Source of the DNA: JBMOOG01 sp049324535
GTDB lineage: Bacteria; Pseudomonadota; Alphaproteobacteria; Rhodobacterales; Rhodobacteraceae
DNA length: 64,000 bases
Assembly (NCBI GenBank): GCA_049324535.1
Contig: JBMOOG010000007.1
Coordinates: 1 to 64,000, forward strand
Direction: 5' to 3'
The position numbers and the translations under genes were made by a program. Positions 18,186 through 27,722 of the stretch are shown in pieces. Below the pieces are notes generated by a model. It searched no databases and was not told where the DNA came from. It saw nothing but the letters and a program-made list of their open reading frames with translations. Numbering within the stretch: position 1 is the stretch's first letter; every line of letters starts with the position of its first letter.

Positions 18186-19487
18186 ATGGCGACCGAAATC
18201 CTGATGCCGGCGCTCTCTCCCACGATGGAGGAGGGAACCCTCGCCAAGTGGCTGGTCAAGGAAGGCGACACGGTGAAGGCCGGGGACATCCTCGCCGAGA
18301 TCGAGACCGACAAGGCCACGATGGAATTCGAGGCGGTCGATGAGGGGGTGCTCGGCCGCATCCTGGTGCCGGCGGGCTCTGCGGGCGTCAAGGTGAACAC
18401 GCCGATCGCGCTGCTGGTCGCCGAGGGCGAAGCTGTGCCCGCCGGGGCGCCGGCACCCGCCGCGGCCCCTGCCCCGTCCCCGGCACCCGCCGCAACGCCC
18501 GCGCCCGCGGCCGCGCCCGTGCCTGCCGCCGTGCCCACGGCAGCGACCGGATCTCGCATCTTCGCCTCGCCCCTGGCCCGACGCATGGCGGCCGAGAAGG
18601 GAATCGACCTGTCGCTCATCCGGGGCAGCGGACCGCATGGCCGGATCGTGAAGGCCGATGTCGAGGGCACCACCGCCGCGCCGAAGACCGCCGCGGCACC
18701 GGTTGCGACGCCGGCCGCCGCCGCGCCGTCCGCGCCCGTCCCGGCAATGGCAACCTCGCCCGGCGCCGAGACGATCAAGAAGCTCTATGCCGACCGCGCC
18801 TATGACGAGGTGCCCCTTGACGGGATGCGCAAGACCATCGCCGCGCGCCTGACCGAGGCCAAGCAGACGATCCCGCACTTCTATCTGCGGCGGGACGTCC
18901 GGCTGGACGCGCTGCTCGCCTTCCGCGAACAGCTCAACAAGGGTCTGGAAAGCCGCGGCGTGAAGCTCTCGGTGAACGATTTCGTCATCAAGGCCTGTGC
19001 TCTGGCCCTGCAGGCCGTGCCCGACGCCAATGCCGTCTGGGCGGGCGACCGGATCCTGCGCCTGAAGCCCTCGGACGTGGCGGTTGCGGTCGCGGTCGAG
19101 GGCGGGCTCTTCACTCCGGTGCTTCGGGACGCCGAGAAGAAGACCCTGTCGACGCTCTCCGCCGAGATGAAGGATCTGGCTGCCCGTGCCCGCAACCGCA
19201 AGCTTGCGCCCCACGAGTATCAGGGAGGCAGCTTCGCGATCTCGAACCTCGGCATGTTCGGCATCGACAGCTTCGATGCGGTCATCAACCCCCCGCACGG
19301 CGCGATCCTGGCCGTCGGCGCGGGCGTGAGACGGCCGGTGGTCGAGGCCGACGGCTCGGTCGGGGTGGCGACGGTGATGTCGATGACGCTGTCGGTCGAC
19401 CATCGGGTCATCGACGGCGCGCTGGGCGCCGCGGTTCTCAAGCACATCGTCGAGCTTCTCGAGAACCCGATCGCGATGCTGGCCTGA
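18186..19487 (+). CDS. pdhC: Dihydrolipoamide acetyltransferase (E2) of pyruvate dehydrogenase
   Basis: Core of the complex, transferring the acetyl group from lipoamide to CoA. The 433 residues comprise one lipoyl domain (Lys43), an Ala/Pro linker, the peripheral-subunit-binding domain (FASPLARRMAAEKGIDL, about 122-138), a second Ala/Pro linker and the acyltransferase domain ending in TLSVDHRVIDGALGA with the catalytic His and Asp. Also called aceF. No lpd (E3) gene follows within the window, so E3 must be encoded elsewhere. Confidence 0.96.
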   Translation: MATEILMPALSPTMEEGTLAKWLVKEGDTVKAGDILAEIETDKATMEFEAVDEGVLGRILVPAGSAGVKVNTPIALLVAEGEAVPAGAPAPAAAPAPSPAPAATPAPAAAPVPAAVPTAATGSRIFASPLARRMAAEKGIDLSLIRGSGPHGRIVKADVEGTTAAPKTAAAPVATPAAAAPSAPVPAMATSPGAETIKKLYADRAYDEVPLDGMRKTIAARLTEAKQTIPHFYLRRDVRLDALLAFREQLNKGLESRGVKLSVNDFVIKACALALQAVPDANAVWAGDRILRLKPSDVAVAVAVEGGLFTPVLRDAEKKTLSTLSAEMKDLAARARNRKLAPHEYQGGSFAISNLGMFGIDSFDAVINPPHGAILAVGAGVRRPVVEADGSVGVATVMSMTLSVDHRVIDGALGAAVLKHIVELLENPIAMLA

Positions 19488-19530
19488 CGGGTACATCCGG
19501 CGGCCACAGAGGGTCCGATTGACTCAGCGC

Positions 19531-19558
19531 AAGGCGCCCTTTCGTGACCGGGCGCCTT
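19531..19558 (+). terminator. Hairpin after pdhC
   Basis: Perfect 9-bp inverted repeat AAGGCGCCC (19531-19539) / GGGCGCCTT (19550-19558) with a 10-base loop, 44 bp after the pdhC stop and 32 bp before the next start. There is no clear T-tract, so it may end transcription weakly or protect the pdh mRNA 3' end. Confidence 0.5.
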
Positions 19559-19589
19559 ATGGTCATGGCTGCAACCCAGGGGGGTCCGA

Positions 19590-19955
19590 ATGGACTTCAA
19601 GGAACAACTCGCCACGACCAACGCCAATCTCGCCAACTACCGCGAGATGCAGCCCGCCGGCGCGGCCGGTTTCACCAAGCTGCATCAGAACACGATGTTC
19701 GGCGACGAGGTCAGCGCCAAGCACAAGGAACTGATCGCGCTTGCCGTCGGCATCGTGCGGCAATGCGCGGATTGCATCGGCTTTCATGTGCAGGCCGAGA
19801 TCAAGGCCGGGGCATCCAAGCAGGAGATCGCGGAAACCGTCTCGGTCTGCATCATGATGGGCGGCGGGCCGGCCTACATGTACGGCGCACGCGCCCTCGA
19901 GGCCTATGACCAGCTGGAACCCGAACTGCGCAAGGGCGACGCCCGCCCCGCCTGA
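19590..19955 (+). CDS. Carboxymuconolactone decarboxylase / AhpD-family protein
   Basis: A 121-residue all-helical AhpD-like protein. The redox motif and proton-relay His are in RQCADCIGFHVQAEIKAG (CxxC near residues 54-57), followed by the ETVSVCIMMGGGPAYMYG helix. Family members act as alkylhydroperoxidases or lactone decarboxylases; a redox role is likelier given the intact CxxC and the absence of a protocatechuate gene cluster. It follows pdhC, separated by a hairpin, and converges on cysE. Confidence 0.87.
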   Translation: MDFKEQLATTNANLANYREMQPAGAAGFTKLHQNTMFGDEVSAKHKELIALAVGIVRQCADCIGFHVQAEIKAGASKQEIAETVSVCIMMGGGPAYMYGARALEAYDQLEPELRKGDARPA

Positions 19956-19984
19956 CCCCGCCGCAGCGGTCGCGCGGGCGTGCC

Positions 19985-20791
19985 TCAGTCTTCGTGCAGG
20001 ATCTGGTCCATTTCCTTCGAGGGCTGGTCGCAGCCCGCCTCGCCGACGATGCGGGCGGGAACGCCCGCAACGGTCTTGCAGCACGGCACATCCGCAAGCA
20101 CCACCGATCCGGCGGCGATGCGGGAATTGGCGCCGACATGGATGTTTCCCAGGACCTTGGCTCCGGCCCCGATCAGCACACCGTCCCCGATCTTCGGGTG
20201 CCGGTCGCCGTCCTCCTTCCCGGTTCCGCCCAGCGTCACCGAATGCAGCATCGACACGTTGTCGCCCACCACCGCCGTCTCGCCGATGACGATGGAATGG
20301 GCGTGGTCGATCATGATGCCCTTGCCGACGCGGGCGTTCGGGTGAATGTCGACGCCGAAGACCTCGCTCACCCGCATCTGCACGAAATAGGCCATGTCGC
20401 GCCGGCCCTGCGTCCAGAGCCAGTGGCCCACGCGGTAGGCCTGAACCGCCTGGTAGCCCTTGAAGAACAACATCGGCTGGAGGAACCGGTGGCAGGCCGG
20501 GTCGCGCTCATGGACCGCGACCAGATCGGCCCGCGCCGCCTGGCCGAGCGAGCCGTCCATGGCATAGGCCTCATCGGCGATCTCGCGCAGGATCTGCTCG
20601 CTCATCTCGCCCGACGCGAGCTTGAGCGAGAAGCGGTAGGCCAGCGCCCGTTCCATCGTCGGATGGTGCAGAAGGCCGGCATGAATCAGGCTTCCCAGCA
20701 GCGGCTCGTCGCGCACCGCGGCTTCGGCCTCCTCGCGGATCCGGGACCAGACCGGATCCAGCGATGCAATCTTCGGGCGTAGGCCGGACAT
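19985..20791 (-). CDS. cysE: Serine O-acetyltransferase
   Basis: Makes O-acetylserine from serine and acetyl-CoA, the entry to cysteine synthesis. The protein is 268 residues: an N-terminal helical domain (residues 1-140) and a left-handed beta-helix with hexapeptide repeats (GVDIHPNARVGKGIMIDHAHSI onward, including the catalytic His in MIDHAHS). The ATG at 20791 has an AGGAG ribosome site 7 bp upstream. It marks the left border of the GTA region and reads in the same direction. Confidence 0.95.
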   Translation of the reverse strand: MSGLRPKIASLDPVWSRIREEAEAAVRDEPLLGSLIHAGLLHHPTMERALAYRFSLKLASGEMSEQILREIADEAYAMDGSLGQAARADLVAVHERDPACHRFLQPMLFFKGYQAVQAYRVGHWLWTQGRRDMAYFVQMRVSEVFGVDIHPNARVGKGIMIDHAHSIVIGETAVVGDNVSMLHSVTLGGTGKEDGDRHPKIGDGVLIGAGAKVLGNIHVGANSRIAAGSVVLADVPCCKTVAGVPARIVGEAGCDQPSKEMDQILHED

Positions 20792-20817
20792 TCCGAACTC
20801 CTGTTCTGGCACCCTGC

Positions 20818-21159
20818 TCAGGATAGCACGGGATCGCCGGCTGGAAAGGCCACAATGCCGCAGACCGTGGCGTTGCGCATCCGCCGCTCGAGAAGCGCCT
20901 CGAACACGGTCGCGAGCGCCTCGAGATAGGCCGGGTCCGACAGGAACGGCTCGTGCAGCACGGCCCCGGCCTGCATGGCGGCCGACATCAGGCTGCCGTC
21001 GCCCCAGCGCGGGTGGACCCGGCCGGTTCGCTTGCGAAACCGGTCCGCGGCGTCGGCGCGGTCCAGCAACCGCGCAAGACAGGCCTTGCGCTCGCAGGCC
21101 GGCAGGCTCCGGACCAGACAGGCCGCCGCCACCGCATCGGCATGGGTCAACGTGCGCAT
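20818..21159 (-). CDS. Small conserved protein next to the GTA cluster, function unknown
   Basis: A 113-residue soluble protein whose start overlaps the stop of the upstream DUF2793 gene by one base (TGATG at 21157-21161). Visible features are a Cys- and Arg-rich first half (SLPACERKACLARLLDRAD), a central GRVHPRWGDGSLMSAAM segment and a hydrophobic helix ALATVFEALLERR. I recall similar small proteins in this genomic position in other Rhodobacterales but no established function. Translational coupling suggests coexpression with the GTA tail genes. Confidence 0.7.
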   Translation of the reverse strand: MRTLTHADAVAAACLVRSLPACERKACLARLLDRADAADRFRKRTGRVHPRWGDGSLMSAAMQAGAVLHEPFLSDPAYLEALATVFEALLERRMRNATVCGIVAFPAGDPVLS

Positions 21160-21869
21160 CAGGCCGACGGCAAGGCCAGTTCGAGATAGTGCACCGCGAT
21201 GCGGACGAGGCCACCCGCGAAATCGCCGCCCGTCGCGGTCAGCACCAGCGGCGCGGGCGCATAGTAGGTCAGGGGCTGGCCCAGCATTCCGCGCGCCCAG
21301 GATCCCGCCGCAAGGCCGAGCCCGGATCCGAACCGGCCGGGGTCGGCGCCGTCGCCCAACTGCCAGGCGGTCAGCGTGCCGGCGATCGGCGCCACCACCC
21401 GCGCCGTCACCCCGACCACCATCGCATGGCTCGGGATCACCGGCACGGTCGTCGAACTCGACCCCGCCGTCAGGCTGTGGTCGATCTCGCGCAGACCGAC
21501 GCTCAGCCCGGCCCCGAAGGGCGAGAGGCTCAGCATGCCGGCACGCCAATCCGTGCCGTCGTGGAGCGCGACACTGCCCTCGTCACGGATCAGCGCTCGC
21601 CATCCGGCGCGCGGCGTGGCAAAGACCCAGCCGCCGCCGGATCCGATCGCCACCTTGCCCGCCTGCCCCGCCCAGGCGTTGACCGCGCCGGTCGGGACCG
21701 CATAGCAGGCGCCGTCTTCGGGCACCGCGGGCGGGGTCAGCACCGCGCGCGACTCAAGCCGCAACTGCACCAGACCGTCCAGCCTCGCGAAGGCCTCGTT
21801 CACGGTCACATGCTTCTGCGCCTGCGCGGGTGCGATCAGGGGCAGGCCAAGCTGAAGGGTGTCAGACAT
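21159..21869 (-). CDS. DUF2793 domain-containing protein downstream of GTA g15 (probable particle accessory protein)
   Basis: A 236-residue protein opening with the DUF2793 signature LGLPLIAPAQAQKHVTVNEAFARLD, then WVFATPRAGWRALI, and a C-terminal beta-rich part. DUF2793 proteins are found among phage-tail-fibre and GTA head-spike genes, and some R. capsulatus GTA spike genes lie outside the main cluster. The start at 21869 overlaps the g15 stop by 8 bp, so it is likely translated with the tail tip gene. A receptor-binding or spike role is inferred. Confidence 0.75.
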   Translation of the reverse strand: MSDTLQLGLPLIAPAQAQKHVTVNEAFARLDGLVQLRLESRAVLTPPAVPEDGACYAVPTGAVNAWAGQAGKVAIGSGGGWVFATPRAGWRALIRDEGSVALHDGTDWRAGMLSLSPFGAGLSVGLREIDHSLTAGSSSTTVPVIPSHAMVVGVTARVVAPIAGTLTAWQLGDGADPGRFGSGLGLAAGSWARGMLGQPLTYYAPAPLVLTATGGDFAGGLVRIAVHYLELALPSA

Positions 21870-24800
21870 CGACAGCGATCCTCGTTTCCACGCCCGGCCC
21901 GAACACCTCGGAGACCTGGGCCACGCCAATCTCGAAAGGGGCCACCACGCCGTCGCCGGCCTGTTCGGCGGCGGTGTAGGTCCAGGCCGGCAGCCCGGTC
22001 ATGATCTCGCGCCGCGTGCCGGCCGCGGTCACGACGCGGATCCGGTAGCGCTCCGAGGCCTCGCCCAGAGGCACGTCGCCGGCCGACCAGGCATCGCCGC
22101 CGATCCGGGTGCGCCGGATCCAGCCGACCGCAAGATCACCGGATGCGGTGCGCGCCGCTCGCAGGTGCGCCGGCGACAGCGGGCGCAGGCCCACGCCGGC
22201 AAAGGCATCGACCCGGTGCACATAAGACGGATCGTCATAGCCCCGGGCCGCGGGGCCGATCCGCCAGTGCCGGGCAAGGTCGCGCTCGGACAGGGCCAGC
22301 GGCACCTGCACCGGCGCGCCGTTCATCAGAACGGCATAGGCGCCGGGCATCCAGCCCCCGGCCCCCGCCGCCTCGGTCCCGGCCTGCCCGCGCAACAGCA
22401 TCGACAGCTCATAGGTGGCCGGGCCCACGAGGTTCGCCGCGGCGAACTGGATCAGTTCCCAGTTGCCCGGCGTCCCGTCGCCCAGCGCGACGAGGTTCGC
22501 GCCGTTCAGCACCTGCTCGGGGGCCGCCGAACCGAGCGTGCCGCCGCTGACCCTGAGCCGCAGCACGGTGCCGCGGTCCCAGAGGCCGGATCGCGCCGGT
22601 CCGGCCGGGGATTGCAGGACACCCAGCGTCGCGCCGCGCGCCAGCGTCATCCGCAGCCCGTAGCCCGCGTCCTGATCCGACCCGAACAGGGCAACCGACC
22701 CCGGCCAGGGGGTCGCCGCCACCGCCAGATGCGGCGCATGCGGGGCTTCCTCGCCGGACATGAGCGGCAGATCGAGAAAGAGCGGAAAGACCGGCACCGG
22801 CGCCGCGAAGGGCCGGGGAATGACCCGGACCTCGCTTTCGTCCGACGGCCGGTAGAGACCCGGCTCGACCCGCGACGCCTCGACCGACAGCGCCCCCGCC
22901 TGCTCGATGCGGTCCAGCCGGTAGTCGCGGCCGTTCACCCGCACCACGTCGCCCGCACCAAGATGCGCCAGCGACGGCGGCAGGGCAAACCGCGCACCGT
23001 CCCGTGCGACCCGCGCCTCGGCCAGCCACCGCTCCACGACGCGCTGCGCCTCGGCGCCGGTCAGCGCCAGCGCCACCTCCGACTGGGACGCCCCGCGCAG
23101 GGTCTCGTCGGGAAAGATCGCCTCGGCGGCGCGGGCCTCGTAGTCGCCCTCAGCCTCGACATAGGACAGCCGGACCCGGCCGGCCAGCTCCGCCTCCGGC
23201 GCCCGGACGGTCTCGACCAGCCCGTCGCTGTCCTCGGTCACCGCGAGATGCTCCGCCGGGATCTCGGCCCGGGCGATGCCGTCGCGCATCCGGAACACCA
23301 GGCGCCCGTCGCGCTCGGCCGCATCGAAGCCATAGGCCAGCATCAGGGGCTGAAGCGCCGACCGCGCGCTTTCGACCTCGGCCACCGCATAGCCGCGCAG
23401 AAGGCCGTGAAGGCCCGAAACATCGTGATCGACGACGCCCGAGCGCTCGCAGATCTCGGCCACCACGCGACCCAGAGGCTGAGCCGAGGCCCGCCCCGAC
23501 AGCCAGTGCCCGCGCCCGTAGTTCGCGCTGTCCGACCAGAGCGCCACATTGCCCGGAAACTGCGGGAACGGTCGCGCGTCCCACGCCCAGACATGGGCGC
23601 GCGCCATGTCGATCATGGGCCCGTCATAGAGGGCGGACTGCGGGTTGCGGGCCGGGTCCGACCAGTAGCCCTGCATCGCGCGCAGATACTGCATCTGGAT
23701 CAGGTCGTCGCGGCGGCCGTCCGAATGATGCGGCACCGCGGACTCCGAGGACTTGGGGTCGAGAAACCGGTTGGGCTCGTTCGTTCCCTTGTCGATGGCG
23801 GCGCAGCCGTATTCGGTGAACCAGACCGGCTTCGATTGGGGCACCCAGGGCGTCGGCGCGGCTTGACGGACACCGCCGATACGCTCGTGGTGCGCGTTCA
23901 TCCACCAGCCGCGAATGTCCTTCGCACGCCAGACCCAGGGTTCACCGTGCTCACCGTCGCGGATCGGGGTCCGGATCTGCGCCTCTCGATGCTCGGGCGC
24001 GGCGTAATACCAGTCGTAGTATTCGCCCCCCTCGATGTTGGCCTGGAGGTAATCCAGCCGGTAGATCGACCCCCACCCGGCGTCCACATGGTCGGTTCCG
24101 TCGCGCCAGTCCGACAGCGGCAGGTAATTGTCGATGCCCACGAAATCGACCGCCGGATCGGCCCAGAGCGGATCAAGCGGAAAGCGCAGGTCGCCCCCGG
24201 GGGTCTGGTAGCCGGCGTATTCCGACCAGTCGGCGGCGTAGCCCACCCGGGCCGCCGGCAGTATCGCCTTCACATCGGCCGCAAGCTGGCGCAGCGCCGC
24301 CACCGCCGGGAAAGCGCCGCCGGCGCCCTCGGCCTGCGTCAGGCCGCGCAGCTCCGACCCGACGCAGAACGCGTCGACGCCGCCGGCGGCGGCGCAGAGA
24401 TGGGCATAGTGCAGGATGAAGCGACGATAGCTCCATTCGGCCGGGCCGGAATAGGACACCGTACCGCCCGACACCGAGAAATCCGAAACCTGCGCCGTCC
24501 CGAAGAAGGCCGCCACCTCGGCGTCGGCGGCCGCGGTCCCGTAGGGGCTTCCCGCCCGCCCTGGGGCCTGTGACAGCGTGATGCGGCCGCGCCAGGGCAG
24601 CGCCGGCTGGTCCTCCGCCCCGGTCCAGGGATCGGGGCGGCCGTTCCGCGCCAGCTGGTCCATCAAAAGGAACGGGTAGAACATCACCGACTGGCCGCCT
24701 GCGCGCAGGGCCGTGATCGCCTCGATGACGGACCCGTCCGCCGGGGTTCCGCCATAGACCGGACGGCCATCGAGCTTCGCCACCTCGGCCGCGTCCCCCC

Positions 24801-25758
24801 GCGCGATGCCACCCGACCGCCAGGCCATGCCCTGCCCTTCCTCCGAGGCGCTCTCGACCTTGGGCTCGACCCGGCAGTGACCCGCGCGCAGATCGTCGCC
24901 GAACCAGGACACGACCAGCGACACCGACCCGCAGGCGGGAAGCTCCTCGCGCAGCGCCTCGATCGCGGTGGCGAAATCGGTCTTGCCGCTGGGCGTGTTG
25001 ATGTTGACCGAGACGTTCTCCCCTGGCCCCTTGCTCCGGTGCACGGGCGTGGTCGCCAGGGCGTATTCGCCGGTCCCCGGAATCAGCGCCACGCCCCGCA
25101 CACCCTGCGCCAGATCGGGGATCGCGGCGTTGTCGCCACCCTGCGCCGCCCGCATGACCTCGAAGCTGAACTGCGGGACGCGGTTGCCGAAGCGCCCGAG
25201 GTCCAGATCCTCGATCACCACATAGGCGGTGCCGCGGTAGGCCGGGGCCATGCCCGGGCCCTCGACCGCCTCGATCTTGGCATCCGGAAGCTGGCTGGCA
25301 GTGCCCGTGTAGACCCGCATCGTCAGGTCGTCGCGCGCGATCTCGACCCCGTCGGCCCAGATCCGGCCCACCCGCGCGATCGGTCCCTCGCAGAGCGCGA
25401 CGGCAAGGCTGACCGTGTAGGAATAGCTGGTGGTGCGGGGTTTCGGCGCGCCCTTGCCCCCGCCCGACTTCGTGACCGTCTCCTGGAACCGCGACGCCCA
25501 GATCACCTGGCCCGCAATCCGCATGCGGCCCCAGACCTGGCCGACCGCGGCGCCCTCGCTCGCTCCGGACAGCCGAAAGCGATCGACCCGACCGGTCTCG
25601 ATCGCGCGCGAGCCCGATCCCAGGAGCCGCTGGTCCAGAACCCGGCCCAACGTGGCCCCGACCGCCCGCCCGATCACCGCCCCCGACAGGCCAAGCACCG
25701 ATCCGCCGAAGCCGCCGCCGATCGCGGCCCCGGCCGCCGAAAGCAGAATCGTCGCCAT
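21862..25758 (-). CDS. g15: GTA megatron protein g15 (baseplate/tail tip with TIM-barrel-like domain)
   Basis: The largest GTA protein, 1298 residues. The hydrophobic Gly-rich N-terminus (ATILLSAAGAAIGGGFGG) is typical. The middle part has the GTA TIM-barrel-like glycosidase-fold domain, recognisable by VGYAADWSEY, DFVGIDNYLPLSDWRDG and KPVWFTEYGCAAIDKGTNEP (about residues 505-650). The C-terminal half is made of phage-tail-type beta domains. By analogy with RcGTA it forms the tip that contacts the cell envelope. It lies 0 bp after g14. Confidence 0.93.
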   Translation of the reverse strand: MATILLSAAGAAIGGGFGGSVLGLSGAVIGRAVGATLGRVLDQRLLGSGSRAIETGRVDRFRLSGASEGAAVGQVWGRMRIAGQVIWASRFQETVTKSGGGKGAPKPRTTSYSYTVSLAVALCEGPIARVGRIWADGVEIARDDLTMRVYTGTASQLPDAKIEAVEGPGMAPAYRGTAYVVIEDLDLGRFGNRVPQFSFEVMRAAQGGDNAAIPDLAQGVRGVALIPGTGEYALATTPVHRSKGPGENVSVNINTPSGKTDFATAIEALREELPACGSVSLVVSWFGDDLRAGHCRVEPKVESASEEGQGMAWRSGGIARGDAAEVAKLDGRPVYGGTPADGSVIEAITALRAGGQSVMFYPFLLMDQLARNGRPDPWTGAEDQPALPWRGRITLSQAPGRAGSPYGTAAADAEVAAFFGTAQVSDFSVSGGTVSYSGPAEWSYRRFILHYAHLCAAAGGVDAFCVGSELRGLTQAEGAGGAFPAVAALRQLAADVKAILPAARVGYAADWSEYAGYQTPGGDLRFPLDPLWADPAVDFVGIDNYLPLSDWRDGTDHVDAGWGSIYRLDYLQANIEGGEYYDWYYAAPEHREAQIRTPIRDGEHGEPWVWRAKDIRGWWMNAHHERIGGVRQAAPTPWVPQSKPVWFTEYGCAAIDKGTNEPNRFLDPKSSESAVPHHSDGRRDDLIQMQYLRAMQGYWSDPARNPQSALYDGPMIDMARAHVWAWDARPFPQFPGNVALWSDSANYGRGHWLSGRASAQPLGRVVAEICERSGVVDHDVSGLHGLLRGYAVAEVESARSALQPLMLAYGFDAAERDGRLVFRMRDGIARAEIPAEHLAVTEDSDGLVETVRAPEAELAGRVRLSYVEAEGDYEARAAEAIFPDETLRGASQSEVALALTGAEAQRVVERWLAEARVARDGARFALPPSLAHLGAGDVVRVNGRDYRLDRIEQAGALSVEASRVEPGLYRPSDESEVRVIPRPFAAPVPVFPLFLDLPLMSGEEAPHAPHLAVAATPWPGSVALFGSDQDAGYGLRMTLARGATLGVLQSPAGPARSGLWDRGTVLRLRVSGGTLGSAAPEQVLNGANLVALGDGTPGNWELIQFAAANLVGPATYELSMLLRGQAGTEAAGAGGWMPGAYAVLMNGAPVQVPLALSERDLARHWRIGPAARGYDDPSYVHRVDAFAGVGLRPLSPAHLRAARTASGDLAVGWIRRTRIGGDAWSAGDVPLGEASERYRIRVVTAAGTRREIMTGLPAWTYTAAEQAGDGVVAPFEIGVAQVSEVFGPGVETRIAVDV

Positions 25759-26193
25759 TCACAGGCTCCTTGCAGGAAAGTCGAACCGCGCCACGATGCG
25801 CCGCTTCCAGGGGGTCGACAGCGGGCTTTCGACCACGCCGTGCCCGCTGTAGGCATGGACAAAGCTCGGCCCGCCGCGGCCGTTCGCCGAAAGGCCCAGA
25901 TGCTTGGCCACGGCGCCCTCGCGCATGCGGAACAGCAGGACCTGTCCCTCGGCCTCCGCCGTCGCCGGCAGCAGATGGCGCAGCGCCGCCGACCAGAGCC
26001 GCTCGGCCCCCTCCGGTTCGGACCAGTCCTCGGTGTAGGCCGGCACCGGTTCGGGCTCGGCCCCGTAAAGCTCGCGCCAGACGCCGCGCAGCAGACCCAG
26101 GCAATCGGCGCCCGCACCCTCGGCGGACGCCTGATGGACGTAGGGCGTGCCGATCCAGCGGCGGGCGATGGCGATGGCGGCCGACCCGATCAT
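25759..26193 (-). CDS. g14: GTA cell-wall peptidase g14 (NlpC/P60 family)
   Basis: A 144-residue NlpC/P60-type cysteine peptidase. The catalytic Cys is in GADCLGLLRGVWRELYG (about residue 30) and the His in FVHAYSGHGVVESPL. In RcGTA the homologous tail peptidase is thought to open peptidoglycan of the recipient during DNA delivery. It overlaps g13 by 4 bp and abuts g15. Confidence 0.92.
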   Translation of the reverse strand: MIGSAAIAIARRWIGTPYVHQASAEGAGADCLGLLRGVWRELYGAEPEPVPAYTEDWSEPEGAERLWSAALRHLLPATAEAEGQVLLFRMREGAVAKHLGLSANGRGGPSFVHAYSGHGVVESPLSTPWKRRIVARFDFPARSL

Positions 26194-27080
26194 CCGCGCC
26201 GGCTCCCGCCGTCGTTGACACCGGACGACACCGGGTAGGACATCAGCCAGTCTTCCCCCGGTATGTCGGGGAAGCCCCGAAAGTTCAGCAGGTTGTCGAA
26301 CTTCAGCCGGCAGGTGTCGGCCCGGCGGTCACACCCCGCCTCGATGCGAACCAGATCGCCGGCGGCCGGCACCTGGCCAAGCGCCTGCCAGAGTTCGATC
26401 GCCCGCCCGCCGGTGTCGAGGAATCGGTCGTTTTTCACGACGCCGATCAGCCCGGCGGCACCGCCGGTCATCACCCGCAGCCGCCCCTTCTCGAACCAGC
26501 GGTCCTCGTATCCGGCCAGATCGGCAAAGCGGAAGGTGCGCCCCTCCTCGACGCTCTCAACCGGCCGTGTCTCCGAATAGCCCGGCCGGTCGAGGTCGAA
26601 GCCGCAGTCGCCATCCCCGAGAACGGCCGAACAGCGGGCGTGATACACGCGGCCCTGCGGCTGGTTCAGCGCCTCGCCCAATCCCCGCAGCTCCGCCGTG
26701 AAGGCCGATCCCCGCCGCACCACCTCGCCCAGACTTCCGGCAAAGGTCTGGACGCGCATTGCCGGGTCGGCCCAGTTGACCGTCCACATCCGCACCCGGG
26801 CGCCATCGTAGCGCCCGGCCAGAATGTCGGGTTCGGTGATGCTGTCGGCGCTCAGGACACCCGCCGCCTCGGTGTTGTCGACCGACAGCCCCGTGCCCTG
26901 CTGCAGCGCCTTCGCGGTCATGCCGCTGTCGGCGCGAAACCGGATTCCGTCGAACTCCAGGTCACGGTCATGGTCCGTGAACCCGACAACGACCCCGTCG
27001 CGCCGCTCGACCGCGACGGCACGGGCAAGCGTCGTCGCACCCAAGGCAAGGTGCGCCTTCAGATCCTCGGGAAAGGCCAT
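26190..27080 (-). CDS. g13: GTA tail hub protein g13 (DUF2163 family)
   Basis: A 296-residue protein of the DUF2163/phage BR0599 family: MAFPEDLKAHLALGATTLARA, FTDHDRDLEFDGIRF, and a C-terminal part with four cysteines in two pairs (ARCSAVLGDGDCGFD and EAGCDRRADTCRLKF) that look like metal or Fe-S ligands. The start at 27080 overlaps the g12 stop by one base; the in-frame upstream extension belongs to the g12 region and was discarded. By analogy it forms the hub between the distal tail ring and the megatron. Confidence 0.9.
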   Translation of the reverse strand: MAFPEDLKAHLALGATTLARAVAVERRDGVVVGFTDHDRDLEFDGIRFRADSGMTAKALQQGTGLSVDNTEAAGVLSADSITEPDILAGRYDGARVRMWTVNWADPAMRVQTFAGSLGEVVRRGSAFTAELRGLGEALNQPQGRVYHARCSAVLGDGDCGFDLDRPGYSETRPVESVEEGRTFRFADLAGYEDRWFEKGRLRVMTGGAAGLIGVVKNDRFLDTGGRAIELWQALGQVPAAGDLVRIEAGCDRRADTCRLKFDNLLNFRGFPDIPGEDWLMSYPVSSGVNDGGSRRG

Positions 27081-27712
27081 CAGAGACGTACCTCCACCAC
27101 CGGGACGCTCGGCACGTCGCCCGCCTGAAACGAGGCCACCGAGATCTGGATGCGGTCCGTGTCGAACCGCACCGGCACGTCGAACTCGAAGCCGGCCGTC
27201 ACCGGCTCGCCCACCGCCGGCGGGGTGGCGAAGGTGACGATCCCGGTTGCGGCATCGACCGAGAAATGCACCCCTTCGGCCTGCACGTCGCCCGACAGCG
27301 CCACCCGCACCGTGCCCGCCACGGGCTTGGCGATGCGCCGCACGGACCGGGCCGGGCCGGAGGCGTAGGTCTTGATCAGCGCGAAGTCCACCGTCACCCC
27401 GTCCCCGAGGCCAAGCCACTGATCCTGCGCGTCGGGCTCGGCCGAGGGCGCGCAGGACTTGAAGTCCGACCAGTCCTTCCACCGGAATCCGATCAGCTGC
27501 CCCTGCCGCGCCTCGAAGAACGCGATCAGGGCGGCCAGATCGTCGAGACTGCGCATCGAGACCCCCGCGTCGTAGCGGCGGCGCGACTGCGCCCAGGGCG
27601 TGTTGCGCTCTTCGAACCCGTTCGACAGCTGCACGATCTCGGTGCGTCGCTCCGGGCCGCCCACGGATCCGAAGCTCAGGTTGGCCGGAAACCGGACCTC
27701 GTGAAACGCCAT
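27080..27712 (-). CDS. g12: GTA distal tail protein g12 (DUF2460 family)
   Basis: A 210-residue protein opening with FHEVRFPANLSFGSVGGPERR, then QLSNGFEERNTPWAQSRRRYDAG and FRWKDWSDFKSC, all typical of DUF2460/TIGR02217 tail proteins. It should form the ring at the tail end. The ATG at 27712 was chosen because it begins at the conserved N-terminus, 10 bp after the g11 stop. Confidence 0.92.
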   Translation of the reverse strand: MAFHEVRFPANLSFGSVGGPERRTEIVQLSNGFEERNTPWAQSRRRYDAGVSMRSLDDLAALIAFFEARQGQLIGFRWKDWSDFKSCAPSAEPDAQDQWLGLGDGVTVDFALIKTYASGPARSVRRIAKPVAGTVRVALSGDVQAEGVHFSVDAATGIVTFATPPAVGEPVTAGFEFDVPVRFDTDRIQISVASFQAGDVPSVPVVEVRL

Positions 27713-27722
27713 GTCGGCCTCC

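Noticed and set aside
21859..24573. 904-codon open frame antisense to g15
   Set aside because: Arg/Gly/Pro-rich shadow frame of a clearly identified gene.
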